The position numbers were made by a program, and so were the translations under genes. A stretch of DNA of 64,000 nucleotides from Haloparvum alkalitolerans (lineage in GTDB: Archaea; Halobacteriota; Halobacteria; Halobacteriales; Haloferacaceae), in contig NZ_JBNLIA010000001.1 in NCBI RefSeq assembly GCF_050122995.1, positions 248,001 to 312,000 of the forward strand, in the 5' to 3' direction. Shown here piece after piece: positions 34,706-42,688 of this stretch (within the stretch, counting starts at the first letter, position 1; the number at the start of each line of letters is the position of its first letter). The notes under the pieces are model-generated. The model had not been told where the DNA came from. It made no database searches and was given only the letters and a program-made list of their open reading frames with translations.

Positions 34706-35313
34706 TCCGTGGCCCACTTGAAGAAGCCGAGGCTGACCGCCAGGATCGCCGCCCCGGCCGGGATGATCAGGTAGAGCATCGGGTCCTCGAACCCGTCGAC
34801 GTTCGCGATCATCTGCTCGAAGAACTGGATGGCGAGGATGACCAGCACGAGCTCGATCAGCTTGTTCTTGAGCTCGCCGGTGGAGTCGAACTTGAACCAG
34901 TCGGGCCGGACGCCGGCGTGTTCAGCCGGGTCGAGCTTGCTGATGAAGAAGTCGTAGATCCCGAACGAGAAGATGACAAGGATGATCCCGATCAGGAAGG
35001 CGTCGAGCGCCTTGACGATCGGGAGGATCACGGCCTCGCCGCTGGACTGCCCCTGGATTATCAGCGCGTACAGCGCCTTGTACGTGTCGTAGGCGCCGAC
35101 GTAGAACATCACCAGCGACCCGACGAACGAGACGAGCACCGGCACCAACAGCAGGTACCGGAGCCGGAAGAAGGAGGGCTCGAAGTAGGCGTCGAGCCAC
35201 TGCTCCATCGAGTCCTTCTCCGCGTCATCCACCTGACTGACGGCCGTTCCGGTTCCGCCGGCCGTCCCGACCTCACCACCACCACCGTCCGACCGCGTAT
35301 CGTCACCCGACAT
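34702..35313 (-). CDS. UPF0114 (YqhA) family membrane protein
   Basis: A 203-residue protein: a Gly/Thr-rich acidic N-terminus of about 35 residues, then four membrane segments (LRYLLLVPVLVSFVGSLVMF; ALDAFLIGIILVIFSFGIYDFFIS; LIELVLVILAIQFFEQMI; MLYLIIPAGAAILAVSLGFF). The IYDFFISKLDPAE motif is characteristic of UPF0114/YqhA, whose function is unknown. It is first in the operon and translationally coupled (GTGA) to the altered-filter channel, implying a shared membrane complex. ATG 35313. Confidence 0.85.
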   Translation of the reverse strand: MSGDDTRSDGGGGEVGTAGGTGTAVSQVDDAEKDSMEQWLDAYFEPSFFRLRYLLLVPVLVSFVGSLVMFYVGAYDTYKALYALIIQGQSSGEAVILPIVKALDAFLIGIILVIFSFGIYDFFISKLDPAEHAGVRPDWFKFDSTGELKNKLIELVLVILAIQFFEQMIANVDGFEDPMLYLIIPAGAAILAVSLGFFKWATE

Positions 35314-35463
35314 TGGATAGGGACTTGTGACCCCGACACACACTTTACTTTTTTGCCACCTCCGTCCCCGATGTGGCGGTTGAGCGGGCGAGGTCACCCG
35401 CGCTCGCGTCACGGGAATCGCGGACGACGGAGGATTTATCGGCGGACGGGGCGACCATCGTCC

Positions 35464-36678
35464 ATGACCAGCGAACCCGTCACTGCCGTCGTCCTCGCGG
35501 CGGGCGAGGGGCGCCGGCTCGCGCCGCTGACGAACCGGCGGCCGAAGCCGATGCTCCCCGTGGCGAACCGGCCAATTCTGGAGTACGTCGTGGAGGCGGT
35601 CGCCGACGCCGGCATCGACCGCGTGGTGCTCGTCGTCGGCTACCGCGGCGAGCGCATCCGGAACCACTTCGGCGACGGCCGCGAGTGGGACCTCGAGATC
35701 GAGTACGTCGAGCAGTCCCACCAACTCGGCACCGGCCACGCCGTGTTGCAGGCCGAGGACGCGGTCGGCGACCGGTTCGTCGTCCTCAACGGCGACCGGA
35801 TCGTGGACGCGTCGATCGTCCGCGACGTCCGCGACGCGACCGTCGACGGCCGGAGCCCCGTGATGGCGGTGACCGACGTGGAGCACCCGCGCGAGTACGG
35901 CGTCGTCAGCCTCGAGGGCGGGCGGGTCGTCGGCGTCGAGGAGAAGCCGGAGGCGCCGGTCGCGGCCGGCCGGATAAACGCCGGGGTATACGGGTTCTCG
36001 GCCGCGATCTTCGACGCGGTCCGCGACACGTCGCCGGCGGGCGAGCTCGGGATCACGGACACGCTCGACCGACTCGCGCGCGAGTCGTCGATCGAGGCGG
36101 TCGAGTACCACGGCGACTGGTACGACGTCTCCCACCTCTGGGACCTGCTCGCGGTGAACGCCTCACTCGTCGGTGCCGCCGGCGCGGGCGGGGGAAGCGG
36201 GGATGACGGACCCGACGGGACCGGCGACGCCGGAGCGACCGACGCCGGTCCGGCACACGCGGCGGTCGCGGACGACGTGGTCGTGGGCGCGGACGTGCGC
36301 TTCGGCCCGGGCGCCGTCGTCGGCGGGAGCACGGCGCTGGGGCGGAACGTCCACGTCGGCGCGACCGCGGTGGTCGAGAACGCGGTCGTCCTCCCGGACA
36401 CGGTCATCGAACCGGGCGCGGTGGTGCGCGACGCGATCGTCGCGGGCAACGCGCGGATCGGCGCGAACGCGACCGTGGCGGGCGGCACGGCGACGCTCGT
36501 CGTCGACGGCGAGGCCCACGAGGACGTGCGACTCGGCGGCGTCGTCGGCGACAACGCGACGGTCGGCGGCGGCGCGACGCTCGACGCCGGCACCGTGATC
36601 GGCGACGACGCGACGGTCGATCCGGGGGTCGCGCTCGACGGTCGGATAGAGACCGGCGCGGTCGTCAGGAGGGGGTAA
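35464..36678 (+). CDS. glmU: Bifunctional sugar-1-phosphate nucleotidylyltransferase/acetyltransferase (GlmU-like)
   Basis: A 404-residue enzyme. The N-terminal nucleotidyltransferase domain has VLAAGEGRRLAPLTNRRPKPMLPV (residues 10-33), GTGHAV and LNGDRI. From about residue 265 a left-handed beta-helix of hexapeptide repeats (ADDVVVGADVRFGPGAVVGG) follows. This layout is the archaeal GlmU type that makes UDP-GlcNAc from glucosamine-1-phosphate. glmS begins 2 nt downstream, which strongly supports this substrate over plain UDP- or dTDP-glucose. TATA box TTTATC about 27 nt before the ATG. Confidence 0.87.
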   Translation: MTSEPVTAVVLAAGEGRRLAPLTNRRPKPMLPVANRPILEYVVEAVADAGIDRVVLVVGYRGERIRNHFGDGREWDLEIEYVEQSHQLGTGHAVLQAEDAVGDRFVVLNGDRIVDASIVRDVRDATVDGRSPVMAVTDVEHPREYGVVSLEGGRVVGVEEKPEAPVAAGRINAGVYGFSAAIFDAVRDTSPAGELGITDTLDRLARESSIEAVEYHGDWYDVSHLWDLLAVNASLVGAAGAGGGSGDDGPDGTGDAGATDAGPAHAAVADDVVVGADVRFGPGAVVGGSTALGRNVHVGATAVVENAVVLPDTVIEPGAVVRDAIVAGNARIGANATVAGGTATLVVDGEAHEDVRLGGVVGDNATVGGGATLDAGTVIGDDATVDPGVALDGRIETGAVVRRG

Positions 36679-36680
36679 AC

Positions 36681-38513
36681 ATGTGCGGGATCATCGGCTA
36701 CGTCGGCGACGAGGCGGCCGGCCCCATCGTCTACCGCGGCCTGGAGAACCTGGAGTACCGCGGCTACGACTCCGCGGGGATCGCGCTCGTCGACGGCGCG
36801 GCGGGCGCGGGCGAGGAGCGGGCGGGCGCCGAGGGGCTCACCGTCACGAAGCGGTCGGGCGAGGTCGCGAACCTCGACGTTCCCGACTCCGAGGCCACCT
36901 GCGGGATCGGCCACACGCGCTGGAGCACGCACGGGCCGCCGACGGACGCGAACGCGCACCCCCACACCGACTGCGAGGGGTCGGTCGCGGTCGTCCACAA
37001 CGGCATCGTCGAGAACCACGAGACGCTCAAGGCGGAGCTGTCCGACCACGCGTTCACGAGCGACACGGACACCGAGGTCATCCCCCACCTGATCGAGGAG
37101 GAACTGGCGGCGGGCGCGGACCTCCGGACCGCGGTCGAGCGCATCGACGACCGGCTGGAGGGGAGTTACGCGATCTGTGCGGTCCACGAGGCCGCCGAGC
37201 GCATCGTCGTCGCGCGACAGGACAGCCCGCTCGTCCTCGGCCACGGCGAGGCGGCGTCGTTCGTCGGCAGCGACGTGACGGCGTTCCTCGACCACACGCG
37301 CGACGTGACGTACCTGGAGGACGGGGACGTGGCGGTCCTGGAGCCGGGACGCGTCGACGTGTTCCACGACGGCGAGGCGGTCGACCGCCCGGTCGAGACG
37401 GTCGAATGGGAGGCCGACGCCGCGGAGAAGGCCGGCTACGAGCACTACATGCGCAAGGAGATCCACGAGCAGCCGACCGCCCTCAGGCAGGCCATCTCGG
37501 GGCGGCTGGACGCCGACCGCGGCGCGGTCGACCTCGACGTCGAGTTCCCGGAGCCGTTCCTCAACAGCCTCGACGAGGTGCAGATCGTCGCCTGTGGCAC
37601 CTCCTACTACGCGGGCCGGTACGCGGCGGAGCTGATCGAGGAGTTCGCCGACGTGCGGACGACGGTGGAGATCGCGAGCGAGTACGAGTTCGGCGGCGGG
37701 CGCGACCCCCACCGCACGCTGACGATCGCGGTCACGCAGAGCGGGGAGACGGCCGACACGCTGGGGGCGATCCGGCGCGCCGCGGCGGCCGGCGCGCGGA
37801 CGCTCGCGGTGACGAACACCCTCGGTAGCACCATCACACGCGAGGTGGACGACGCGGTGTTCATCCGCGCGGGCCCGGAGATCGGCGTCGCGGCGACCAA
37901 GACGTTCGCCTCGCAGGTGACGACGCTGGCCATGCTCGCGGTCGCGCTCGGTCGCGGGCGCGACGCCATGTCGGCCGCGCGGGCCCGCACCGCCGTCGAG
38001 AACCTCCGCGGGCTGCCCGGCGCGGTCCAGCAGGCGCTCGACGCGGAGGACGCGGTGCGGGCGGCCGCCCGCGAGTACGGCGATTCGGAGGCGTTCTTCT
38101 TCGTCGGCCGCGAGCTCGGCGTCCCGGTCGCGCTCGAGGGGGCGCTGAAGCTGAAGGAGATCTCCTACGACCACGCGGAGGGGTTCGCGGCCGGCGAGCT
38201 GAAACACGGCCCCCTCGCGCTGGTGACCCCGGAGACGCCCGTCCTCGCGGTGCTGACGGACGGCGCGAAGCCCCGGGAGACGATGAACAACGTCACCGAG
38301 GCACAGACGCGCGGCGCGCCCGCGCTCGGTGCGGTCTCGGCGGGCGAGAAGGCGGACGCGCTCGACGAGGCGTTCGCCGTCCCCGAGGCGGGCGTCGTCG
38401 AACCGCTCGTCGCGAACGTCTACTTCCAGCTGTTCGCCTATCACGTCGCCAACGAGAAGGGGCGATCAATAGACAAGCCGCGGAACCTCGCGAAGAGCGT
38501 CACCGTGGAGTAA
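36681..38513 (+). CDS. glmS: Glutamine--fructose-6-phosphate aminotransferase
   Basis: A 610-residue enzyme that makes glucosamine-6-phosphate. The N-terminal class II glutamine amidotransferase starts MCGIIGYVGD with nucleophile Cys2, then RGYDSAGIALV and HTRWSTHG. Two SIS sugar-isomerase domains follow (IVACGTSYYAGRYAAEL; FFVGRELGVPVALEGALKLKEISY), ending AKSVTVE. Co-transcribed with glmU, so both belong to UDP-GlcNAc synthesis. Confidence 0.96.
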   Translation: MCGIIGYVGDEAAGPIVYRGLENLEYRGYDSAGIALVDGAAGAGEERAGAEGLTVTKRSGEVANLDVPDSEATCGIGHTRWSTHGPPTDANAHPHTDCEGSVAVVHNGIVENHETLKAELSDHAFTSDTDTEVIPHLIEEELAAGADLRTAVERIDDRLEGSYAICAVHEAAERIVVARQDSPLVLGHGEAASFVGSDVTAFLDHTRDVTYLEDGDVAVLEPGRVDVFHDGEAVDRPVETVEWEADAAEKAGYEHYMRKEIHEQPTALRQAISGRLDADRGAVDLDVEFPEPFLNSLDEVQIVACGTSYYAGRYAAELIEEFADVRTTVEIASEYEFGGGRDPHRTLTIAVTQSGETADTLGAIRRAAAAGARTLAVTNTLGSTITREVDDAVFIRAGPEIGVAATKTFASQVTTLAMLAVALGRGRDAMSAARARTAVENLRGLPGAVQQALDAEDAVRAAAREYGDSEAFFFVGRELGVPVALEGALKLKEISYDHAEGFAAGELKHGPLALVTPETPVLAVLTDGAKPRETMNNVTEAQTRGAPALGAVSAGEKADALDEAFAVPEAGVVEPLVANVYFQLFAYHVANEKGRSIDKPRNLAKSVTVE

Positions 38514-38551
38514 GAGGCGGATCAGCCCGGATTCACCGTCTTCGACCGCCG

Positions 38552-38698
38552 TCAGGCGAGCAGCAGCGGGACGCCGTACGCGACCGCGAGGCCGGCGAGG
38601 AGGACGACGAGGCCGATCCCGACCTCGCGGCCGCCGAAGTCCTGCATCGGTGCGGTTACGCGCTCGTCCGGGTCCGGCTCGTGCGAGTGGTCTGCCAT
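38552..38698 (-). CDS. Small single-TM haloarchaeal protein, 48 aa
   Basis: MADHSHEPDPDERVTAPMQDF, then one hydrophobic helix (VGIGLVVLLAGLAVAYGVPLLL). A His/Asp-rich cytoplasmic start and a single C-terminal membrane segment are shared by a haloarchaeal small-protein family (DUF7550-like, from memory). TATA-like CTTTTGTAC about 26 nt upstream. It converges with glmS. Function unknown. Confidence 0.7.
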   Translation of the reverse strand: MADHSHEPDPDERVTAPMQDFGGREVGIGLVVLLAGLAVAYGVPLLLA

Positions 38699-38791
38699 GG
38701 GCGACGGTGCGTTCGCCCGGTACAAAAGCGCACCCGATCCGGGCCGGTCGGAACGGGTGAGCGAGCGTGGGTCCCGGAACGGCCGACGTTG

Positions 38792-38836
38792 CGTCCTTTT
38801 TGTAGCCACGGCCGGCGTCGCGCCCTTTTTGTAGCC
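38792..38836 (+). promoter_or_regulatory. Duplicated promoter-like motif before hisF
   Basis: The 16-mer CGTCCTTTTTGTAGCC at 38792-38807 recurs with one change at 38821-38836, 29 bp apart. The proximal copy is about 30 nt before the hisF ATG and can serve as BRE/TATA. The distal copy could be a second promoter or an activator site. Confidence 0.5.
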
Positions 38837-38860
38837 CGCGGCGCGAAATCCTCCCAACGA

Positions 38861-39676
38861 ATGGGCCTCACGAAGCGGATCATCCCCTGCATCGACGTGG
38901 ACCTCGACGAGGACGGGAACGCGGCCGTCTACACGGGCGTCAACTTCGAGAACCTGGAGTACACCGGCGACCCGGTCGAGCTGGCCGAGAAGTACAACGA
39001 GTCTGGCGCCGACGAGTTCGTCTTCCTCGACATCACCGCGAGCGCCGAGGGACGCGAGACGATGCTCGACGTGGTCTCCGCGGTCGCCGACGAGTGCTTC
39101 ATCCCCCTGACGGTCGGGGGCGGCATCCGGACGAAGGCGGACATCAAGGAGACGCTCCGCGCGGGCGCGGACAAGGTGTCGATCACCACCGGCGCGCTGG
39201 AGCGCCCCGCGCTCATCGAGGAGGGCGCGGCCGCGTTCGGCTCCCAGTGTATCGTCATCTCCGTCGACGCCCGCCGCCGGTACGACGACGCGGGCGAGCA
39301 CTACGTCGAGGTCGACGGCGAGGACGTCTGGTTCGAGTGCACCAAAAAGGGCGGCCGCGAGGGGACCGGGATCGACGCGGTCGCGTGGGCCGCGGAGGCC
39401 GAGGCGCGCGGCGCCGGGGAGCTGTTCGTCAACTCCATCGACCGCGACGGGACGAAGGACGGCTACGACGTGCCGCTCATCCGGGCGGTCTCCGAGGCGG
39501 TCTCGACGCCGGTCATCGCCTCCTCGGGCTGCGGCGGCCCCGAACACGTCTACGAGGTGTTCGAGGAGGGCGGCGCGGACGCCGCGCTGGCCGCCTCCAT
39601 CTTCCACTACGGCGAGTACACCATCGAGGAGGTCAAGGAGTACCTCGACGAGCGCGGCGTGCCCGTGCGGCTCTGA
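38861..39676 (+). CDS. hisF: Imidazole glycerol phosphate synthase subunit HisF
   Basis: A 271-residue TIM barrel starting MGLTKRIIPCIDVDLD; Asp12 is the first catalytic Asp and Asp136 in VISVDARRR the second. Phosphate-binding VGGGIRTKADIKETL and IASSGCGGPEH are present. With HisH it makes IGP and AICAR in histidine synthesis. It stands alone, without other his genes, as is usual in haloarchaea. Confidence 0.95.
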   Translation: MGLTKRIIPCIDVDLDEDGNAAVYTGVNFENLEYTGDPVELAEKYNESGADEFVFLDITASAEGRETMLDVVSAVADECFIPLTVGGGIRTKADIKETLRAGADKVSITTGALERPALIEEGAAAFGSQCIVISVDARRRYDDAGEHYVEVDGEDVWFECTKKGGREGTGIDAVAWAAEAEARGAGELFVNSIDRDGTKDGYDVPLIRAVSEAVSTPVIASSGCGGPEHVYEVFEEGGADAALAASIFHYGEYTIEEVKEYLDERGVPVRL

Positions 39677-39813
39677 CCGGCCGGATATCCGGCGCTTCGA
39701 ACGGCCACGACACCGTCGCGAACCCCGTCTCGATCCGGCCGCCCTCCCGGGATCCACACCTGATAATCGGATCGGACCACCTTTTTACCCCGACGCCCAA
39801 TCGTCGGATACAC

Positions 39814-40032
39814 ATGTCCACCACGCAGTCCGGAGGACCTGTCGGCAGCGGGGCACCGCCGCGGCGAGCACCCGGCGAGGACGACTCGCCGCTCGTCTGC
39901 CAGCGAGCCGAGGGTCCGAACGGCGACGAGGAGTGGACGTTCTACGAGGCGGACCGCGAGCCGGAGCGCCGGACGACGCGCTGGCTCACGGTCGCGGACG
40001 CGGACGTGGTTCCCGCGGCCGACTGGCGATAG
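39814..40032 (+). CDS. Small conserved haloarchaeal protein, 72 aa
   Basis: MSTTQSGGPVGSGAPPRRAP is a disordered start. The core SPLVCQRAEGPNGDEEWTFY, then a segment ending TTRWLTVADADVV, reads as one small beta-rich domain. A clear TATA-like TTTTTAC lies 26-32 nt before the ATG. Possibly the DUF7511-like family (from memory). Function unknown. The 209-bp gap after it shows nothing I can name. Confidence 0.65.
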   Translation: MSTTQSGGPVGSGAPPRRAPGEDDSPLVCQRAEGPNGDEEWTFYEADREPERRTTRWLTVADADVVPAADWR

Positions 40033-40241
40033 TCGGTCGGTGACGCGGCCGGCGGCGAATTTCTCCGTCCGGACGGGAACGCCCGCCAGCCGCAGCGCCG
40101 CGAGTCGGGCGTCGTGAGTCGGGCGTCGTCACTCGGAAGCGCGGCGACGGTCGACAGAAATCGGTGCTCCGGTTCGCGGTCGGCAGTCCACGACCGACGG
40201 GCCGGGGTCGAGCGGCTCCCGGCCTCGGGTCCGTGGCGCGC

Positions 40242-40520
40242 TCAGGCCGCCTTGACGGCGTCCGCGAGCGCGGTCGTCTTCTCGTTGATCGCCTCGGTCG
40301 CCGTGCCCACGGCGTCGAGGGGGTCGCCGGACTCCGTCTTCACGGTGAGGATCGGGTCCGTCTGGCCGCCCGACTGCTCGGGGTTGACGTCGTAGGTCGC
40401 GGCCGCCACGTCGTCGGTCTCCAGCAGCGCGCCCTTCAGCACGTTCATGAAGGTGTGGTCCTCGCCCGCGATCTCCAGACGGAGCTCCTCCTCGGTTTTC
40501 TCGATGACCCGCAGTTCCAT
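40242..40520 (-). CDS. rpoL: DNA-directed RNA polymerase subunit L (Rpo11)
   Basis: A 92-residue small core subunit, starting MELRVIEKTEEELRLEIAGE, with DHTFMNVLKGALLETDDV (the Rpb11/L dimerisation helix) and a C-terminal helix. It pairs with subunit D in the assembly platform of archaeal RNA polymerase. ATG 40520 is set by family similarity; upstream in-frame codons are rejected. Confidence 0.95.
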   Translation of the reverse strand: MELRVIEKTEEELRLEIAGEDHTFMNVLKGALLETDDVAAATYDVNPEQSGGQTDPILTVKTESGDPLDAVGTATEAINEKTTALADAVKAA

Positions 40521-40573
40521 GGGGTACGGTTCGCCCGAGCGGCGTTTGAAGGTTTCGTCTCCGCCGGATCCGG

Positions 40574-41128
40574 GTGAGAGGCCCTCGCACGCGTCCCGCA
40601 AGCATTTACGACGCGCTCCGACGCTTTGCCGAGGAGCTGTGGCTCCCGTACCACCGCGACCTGGCCGCGACGGTCGAGGCGCACGCGCTCGCGGACCGGC
40701 CCGAGGAGGAGCTCATCGCGGAGAACGTCGCCTTCCACCGCGACCTGCTCGAGGAGGGCCGCCGCGGCTGGGTCGCGGTCGGGGAAACCGGGACACAGGA
40801 ACCCCCGACCGACGGGCGTCTGGCGGACGACTTCCCCCCGAACGCCGACCTCGCCGGCTTCGTCCTGACCGGCGTCGACGCCTGTCCCGACGTGTTCGAC
40901 CGGCCCGATCGGCTCGTGATCGGCGACATCTACGTCGCCGAGCCGCATCGCGGCTCCGGGCTCGCGAACCGGTTCGTGGAGCGTGCTGCGGCCGACGCCC
41001 GCGAGGAAGGCTGTCCGGAGCTCCGCCTCGACGTGGATGTGGACAACGAGCGCGCGCTCGCCTTCTACGAGAAAGCGGGGTTCTCCGACTACCGGAAGCA
41101 GCTGACGATGTCCGCCGACGCGGTCTGA
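40574..41128 (+). CDS. GNAT-family N-acetyltransferase
   Basis: A 184-residue GNAT protein. The acetyl-CoA loop is in GDIYVAEPHRGSGLANRFVERA, followed by LRLDVDVDNERALAFYEKAGF, the usual end of the fold. The N-terminal helix IYDALRRFAEELWLPYHRDL is normal for the group. The GTG start at 40574 gives a short arm before the domain, so the true start is uncertain. Substrate unknown. Divergent from rpoL. Confidence 0.8.
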   Translation: MRGPRTRPASIYDALRRFAEELWLPYHRDLAATVEAHALADRPEEELIAENVAFHRDLLEEGRRGWVAVGETGTQEPPTDGRLADDFPPNADLAGFVLTGVDACPDVFDRPDRLVIGDIYVAEPHRGSGLANRFVERAAADAREEGCPELRLDVDVDNERALAFYEKAGFSDYRKQLTMSADAV

Positions 41129-41317
41129 GAGGAAGGCTCCGCCGTCGTGTCTGTTTCTGCTGCTGATCCTGCCGACCTGGGCGGCGCCACCCAGGAATCC
41201 CCTGCCGGTTCGACCGGCCGCGTACCGGCGGACGGTGCGGGCTGCCTGCAGTCGCGGGCTGCCGGGCTACGACTCGCTGACTCTCGCTCGACAGGCTCGC
41301 GAGAGCGTCGTCGTGGC

Positions 41318-41480
41318 CGGATCGAGCTGACTGCCCCGTCAGTCCCACCCACCGCACAGCACCGCACCGCGACCGCACGGCGGCCTCGCACCTCCCCAAC
41401 CTCGGGCTGGACGCGGCCGCGGACAGCACCACATCGCGGCCGCGTCCAGCCCTCCCTCGCGCGCGTTGCTCGCGCGCGCC
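41318..41480 (-). repeat. Dispersed intergenic element, copy B, with 18-bp hairpin
   Basis: The inverted copy of the element at 5651-5816, in the 471-bp gap 41129-41599. It holds a perfect 18-bp inverted repeat, arms 41404-41421 and 41435-41452, with a 13-nt loop. The loop on the minus strand, ATGTGGTGCTGTC, resembles that of copy A, while the stem bases differ. It also contains CAGCACCGCACCGCGACCG (41357-41375), close to the 22-bp repeat unit at 0.6 and 2 kb. The rest of the gap shows no gene. Confidence 0.8.
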
Positions 41481-41599
41481 GACCGCACCACCGTGGTGGC
41501 TGAACGGACAGCCGCGGCCGATCGCGCAGCATGGTCGCGGCACGCGACGGGGACGCTCCCGCAGCGTCACGAGCGTGTCACCCCATCCGTAACCCCACC

Positions 41600-42607
41600 T
41601 CAGGCGTCGTCGCCCGCGGTCGGATCCACGCCGGAGGCGGCGTGGGTCTCGGCTTCGGCCGCGTCCGCGGCATCGGCCCCTCCGTCCGTCCCGTCGCCCT
41701 TTGCCGCCGCGACGAAGCCCGGAACCTCCTCGGCCGCCGCGGCCGCGAGCCTGTCGTCAGCCGGGACGATCCGCTGGCGTGGGCGGCCGACGCGGCGAGG
41801 GACCGGCTCCGTCTCGATCAGGCCGGCCGCCTCGAACTCGGCTTTCACCGACGAGAGCGTCGCGGGGCTGGCCAGTCCGCAGTCCTCGGCCGCGCGCCGG
41901 AGCCCGTAGTTGACCGCGTCGCGGCGCGCGCCCGCGGCGTACACGCAGTCGAGGTGGTCGCAGGGGTCCCCGCGGTCGACCTCGGGGAGCGCGTCGAGCA
42001 GGCGGAGCAGTTCCGCCGCCACGTCCGCGTCGCACCGCCCGGCGAACGCGCCGAAGAGCGCGCGACGGGAGGGCGTCCGCAGGGCGTACGGCTCGGCGTC
42101 GGTCAGCCGGGTCTCCCACCGGCCCCGGACCTCGTCGACCCGCTCCGGGTCCGTCTCGCGGACGGCCGCGTACCCCGCCGCGTCCGCGGCCGGGAGCGGC
42201 ACCGCGACCGCGCCGTCGGCGACCAGGAGCGTGCTCGGCTCGCGCGCCTCGACGGTCACGAGCGAGAGCGCGTCGGCCTCGCGGAACGCCGCGACGCGGC
42301 TCGCCGCGTGGAAGCCGTCGAGGACCGCGTCAAGCACAGGCTCGCGCGCCGCGACGCGCAGGTGCGGGAACGACTCCGGAACCGGATGCGGGAGGTCGAT
42401 CGACCCGGTGGCGTGGTCCTCGCGCGCGTCAACCTCGCTCCGGAGCGTCCCGACCGTCGGCGCCGCGACCGCGGGGGCCGCGTCGGCCAGCGCGTCGAGG
42501 ACGCTTCGGAGGAGCCGCTCGCCGGGGTCCACGAGCAGGACCGGCCGGGGGCCCGACAGCCCCAGCGTTCCCCCTGCGAGCGGGAGTGTCGGCGTCGAGT
42601 CGGCCAT
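41600..42607 (-). CDS. TbsP/DUF5821-like winged-helix regulator
   Basis: A 335-residue protein. The middle (EPSTLLVADGAVAVPLPA, YAAVRETDPERVDEVRGRWE) and the Cys motif CDHLDCVYAAGARRDAVNYG resemble the haloarchaeal DUF5821/TbsP family, TrmB-suppressor regulators that act with TrmB on sugar metabolism genes. A wHTH is visible in DAVNYGLRRAAEDCGLASPATLSSVKAEFEAAGLIETE. Family assignment is from memory. It is divergent from a sugar kinase, which fits a role in carbohydrate control. TATA box TTTATG 25 nt before ATG 42607. Confidence 0.65.
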   Translation of the reverse strand: MADSTPTLPLAGGTLGLSGPRPVLLVDPGERLLRSVLDALADAAPAVAAPTVGTLRSEVDAREDHATGSIDLPHPVPESFPHLRVAAREPVLDAVLDGFHAASRVAAFREADALSLVTVEAREPSTLLVADGAVAVPLPAADAAGYAAVRETDPERVDEVRGRWETRLTDAEPYALRTPSRRALFGAFAGRCDADVAAELLRLLDALPEVDRGDPCDHLDCVYAAGARRDAVNYGLRRAAEDCGLASPATLSSVKAEFEAAGLIETEPVPRRVGRPRQRIVPADDRLAAAAAEEVPGFVAAAKGDGTDGGADAADAAEAETHAASGVDPTAGDDA

Positions 42608-42688
42608 TCGTCGGTGACTCGCCGGGTGCGGGCATAAATGTTCGCGCGAAGCCGAAGACTAAGGCCGGCGAGGGGCGCAGGGTCGGGC

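Noticed and set aside
30401..34774. A 1457-codon plus-strand open frame, and a 922-codon one at 27847-30615
   Set aside because: Both are antisense to the pentapeptide-repeat genes. They arise from the codon bias of the real frame (high G+C at third positions), are Arg/Glu/Pro/Ala-rich, and match no fold.
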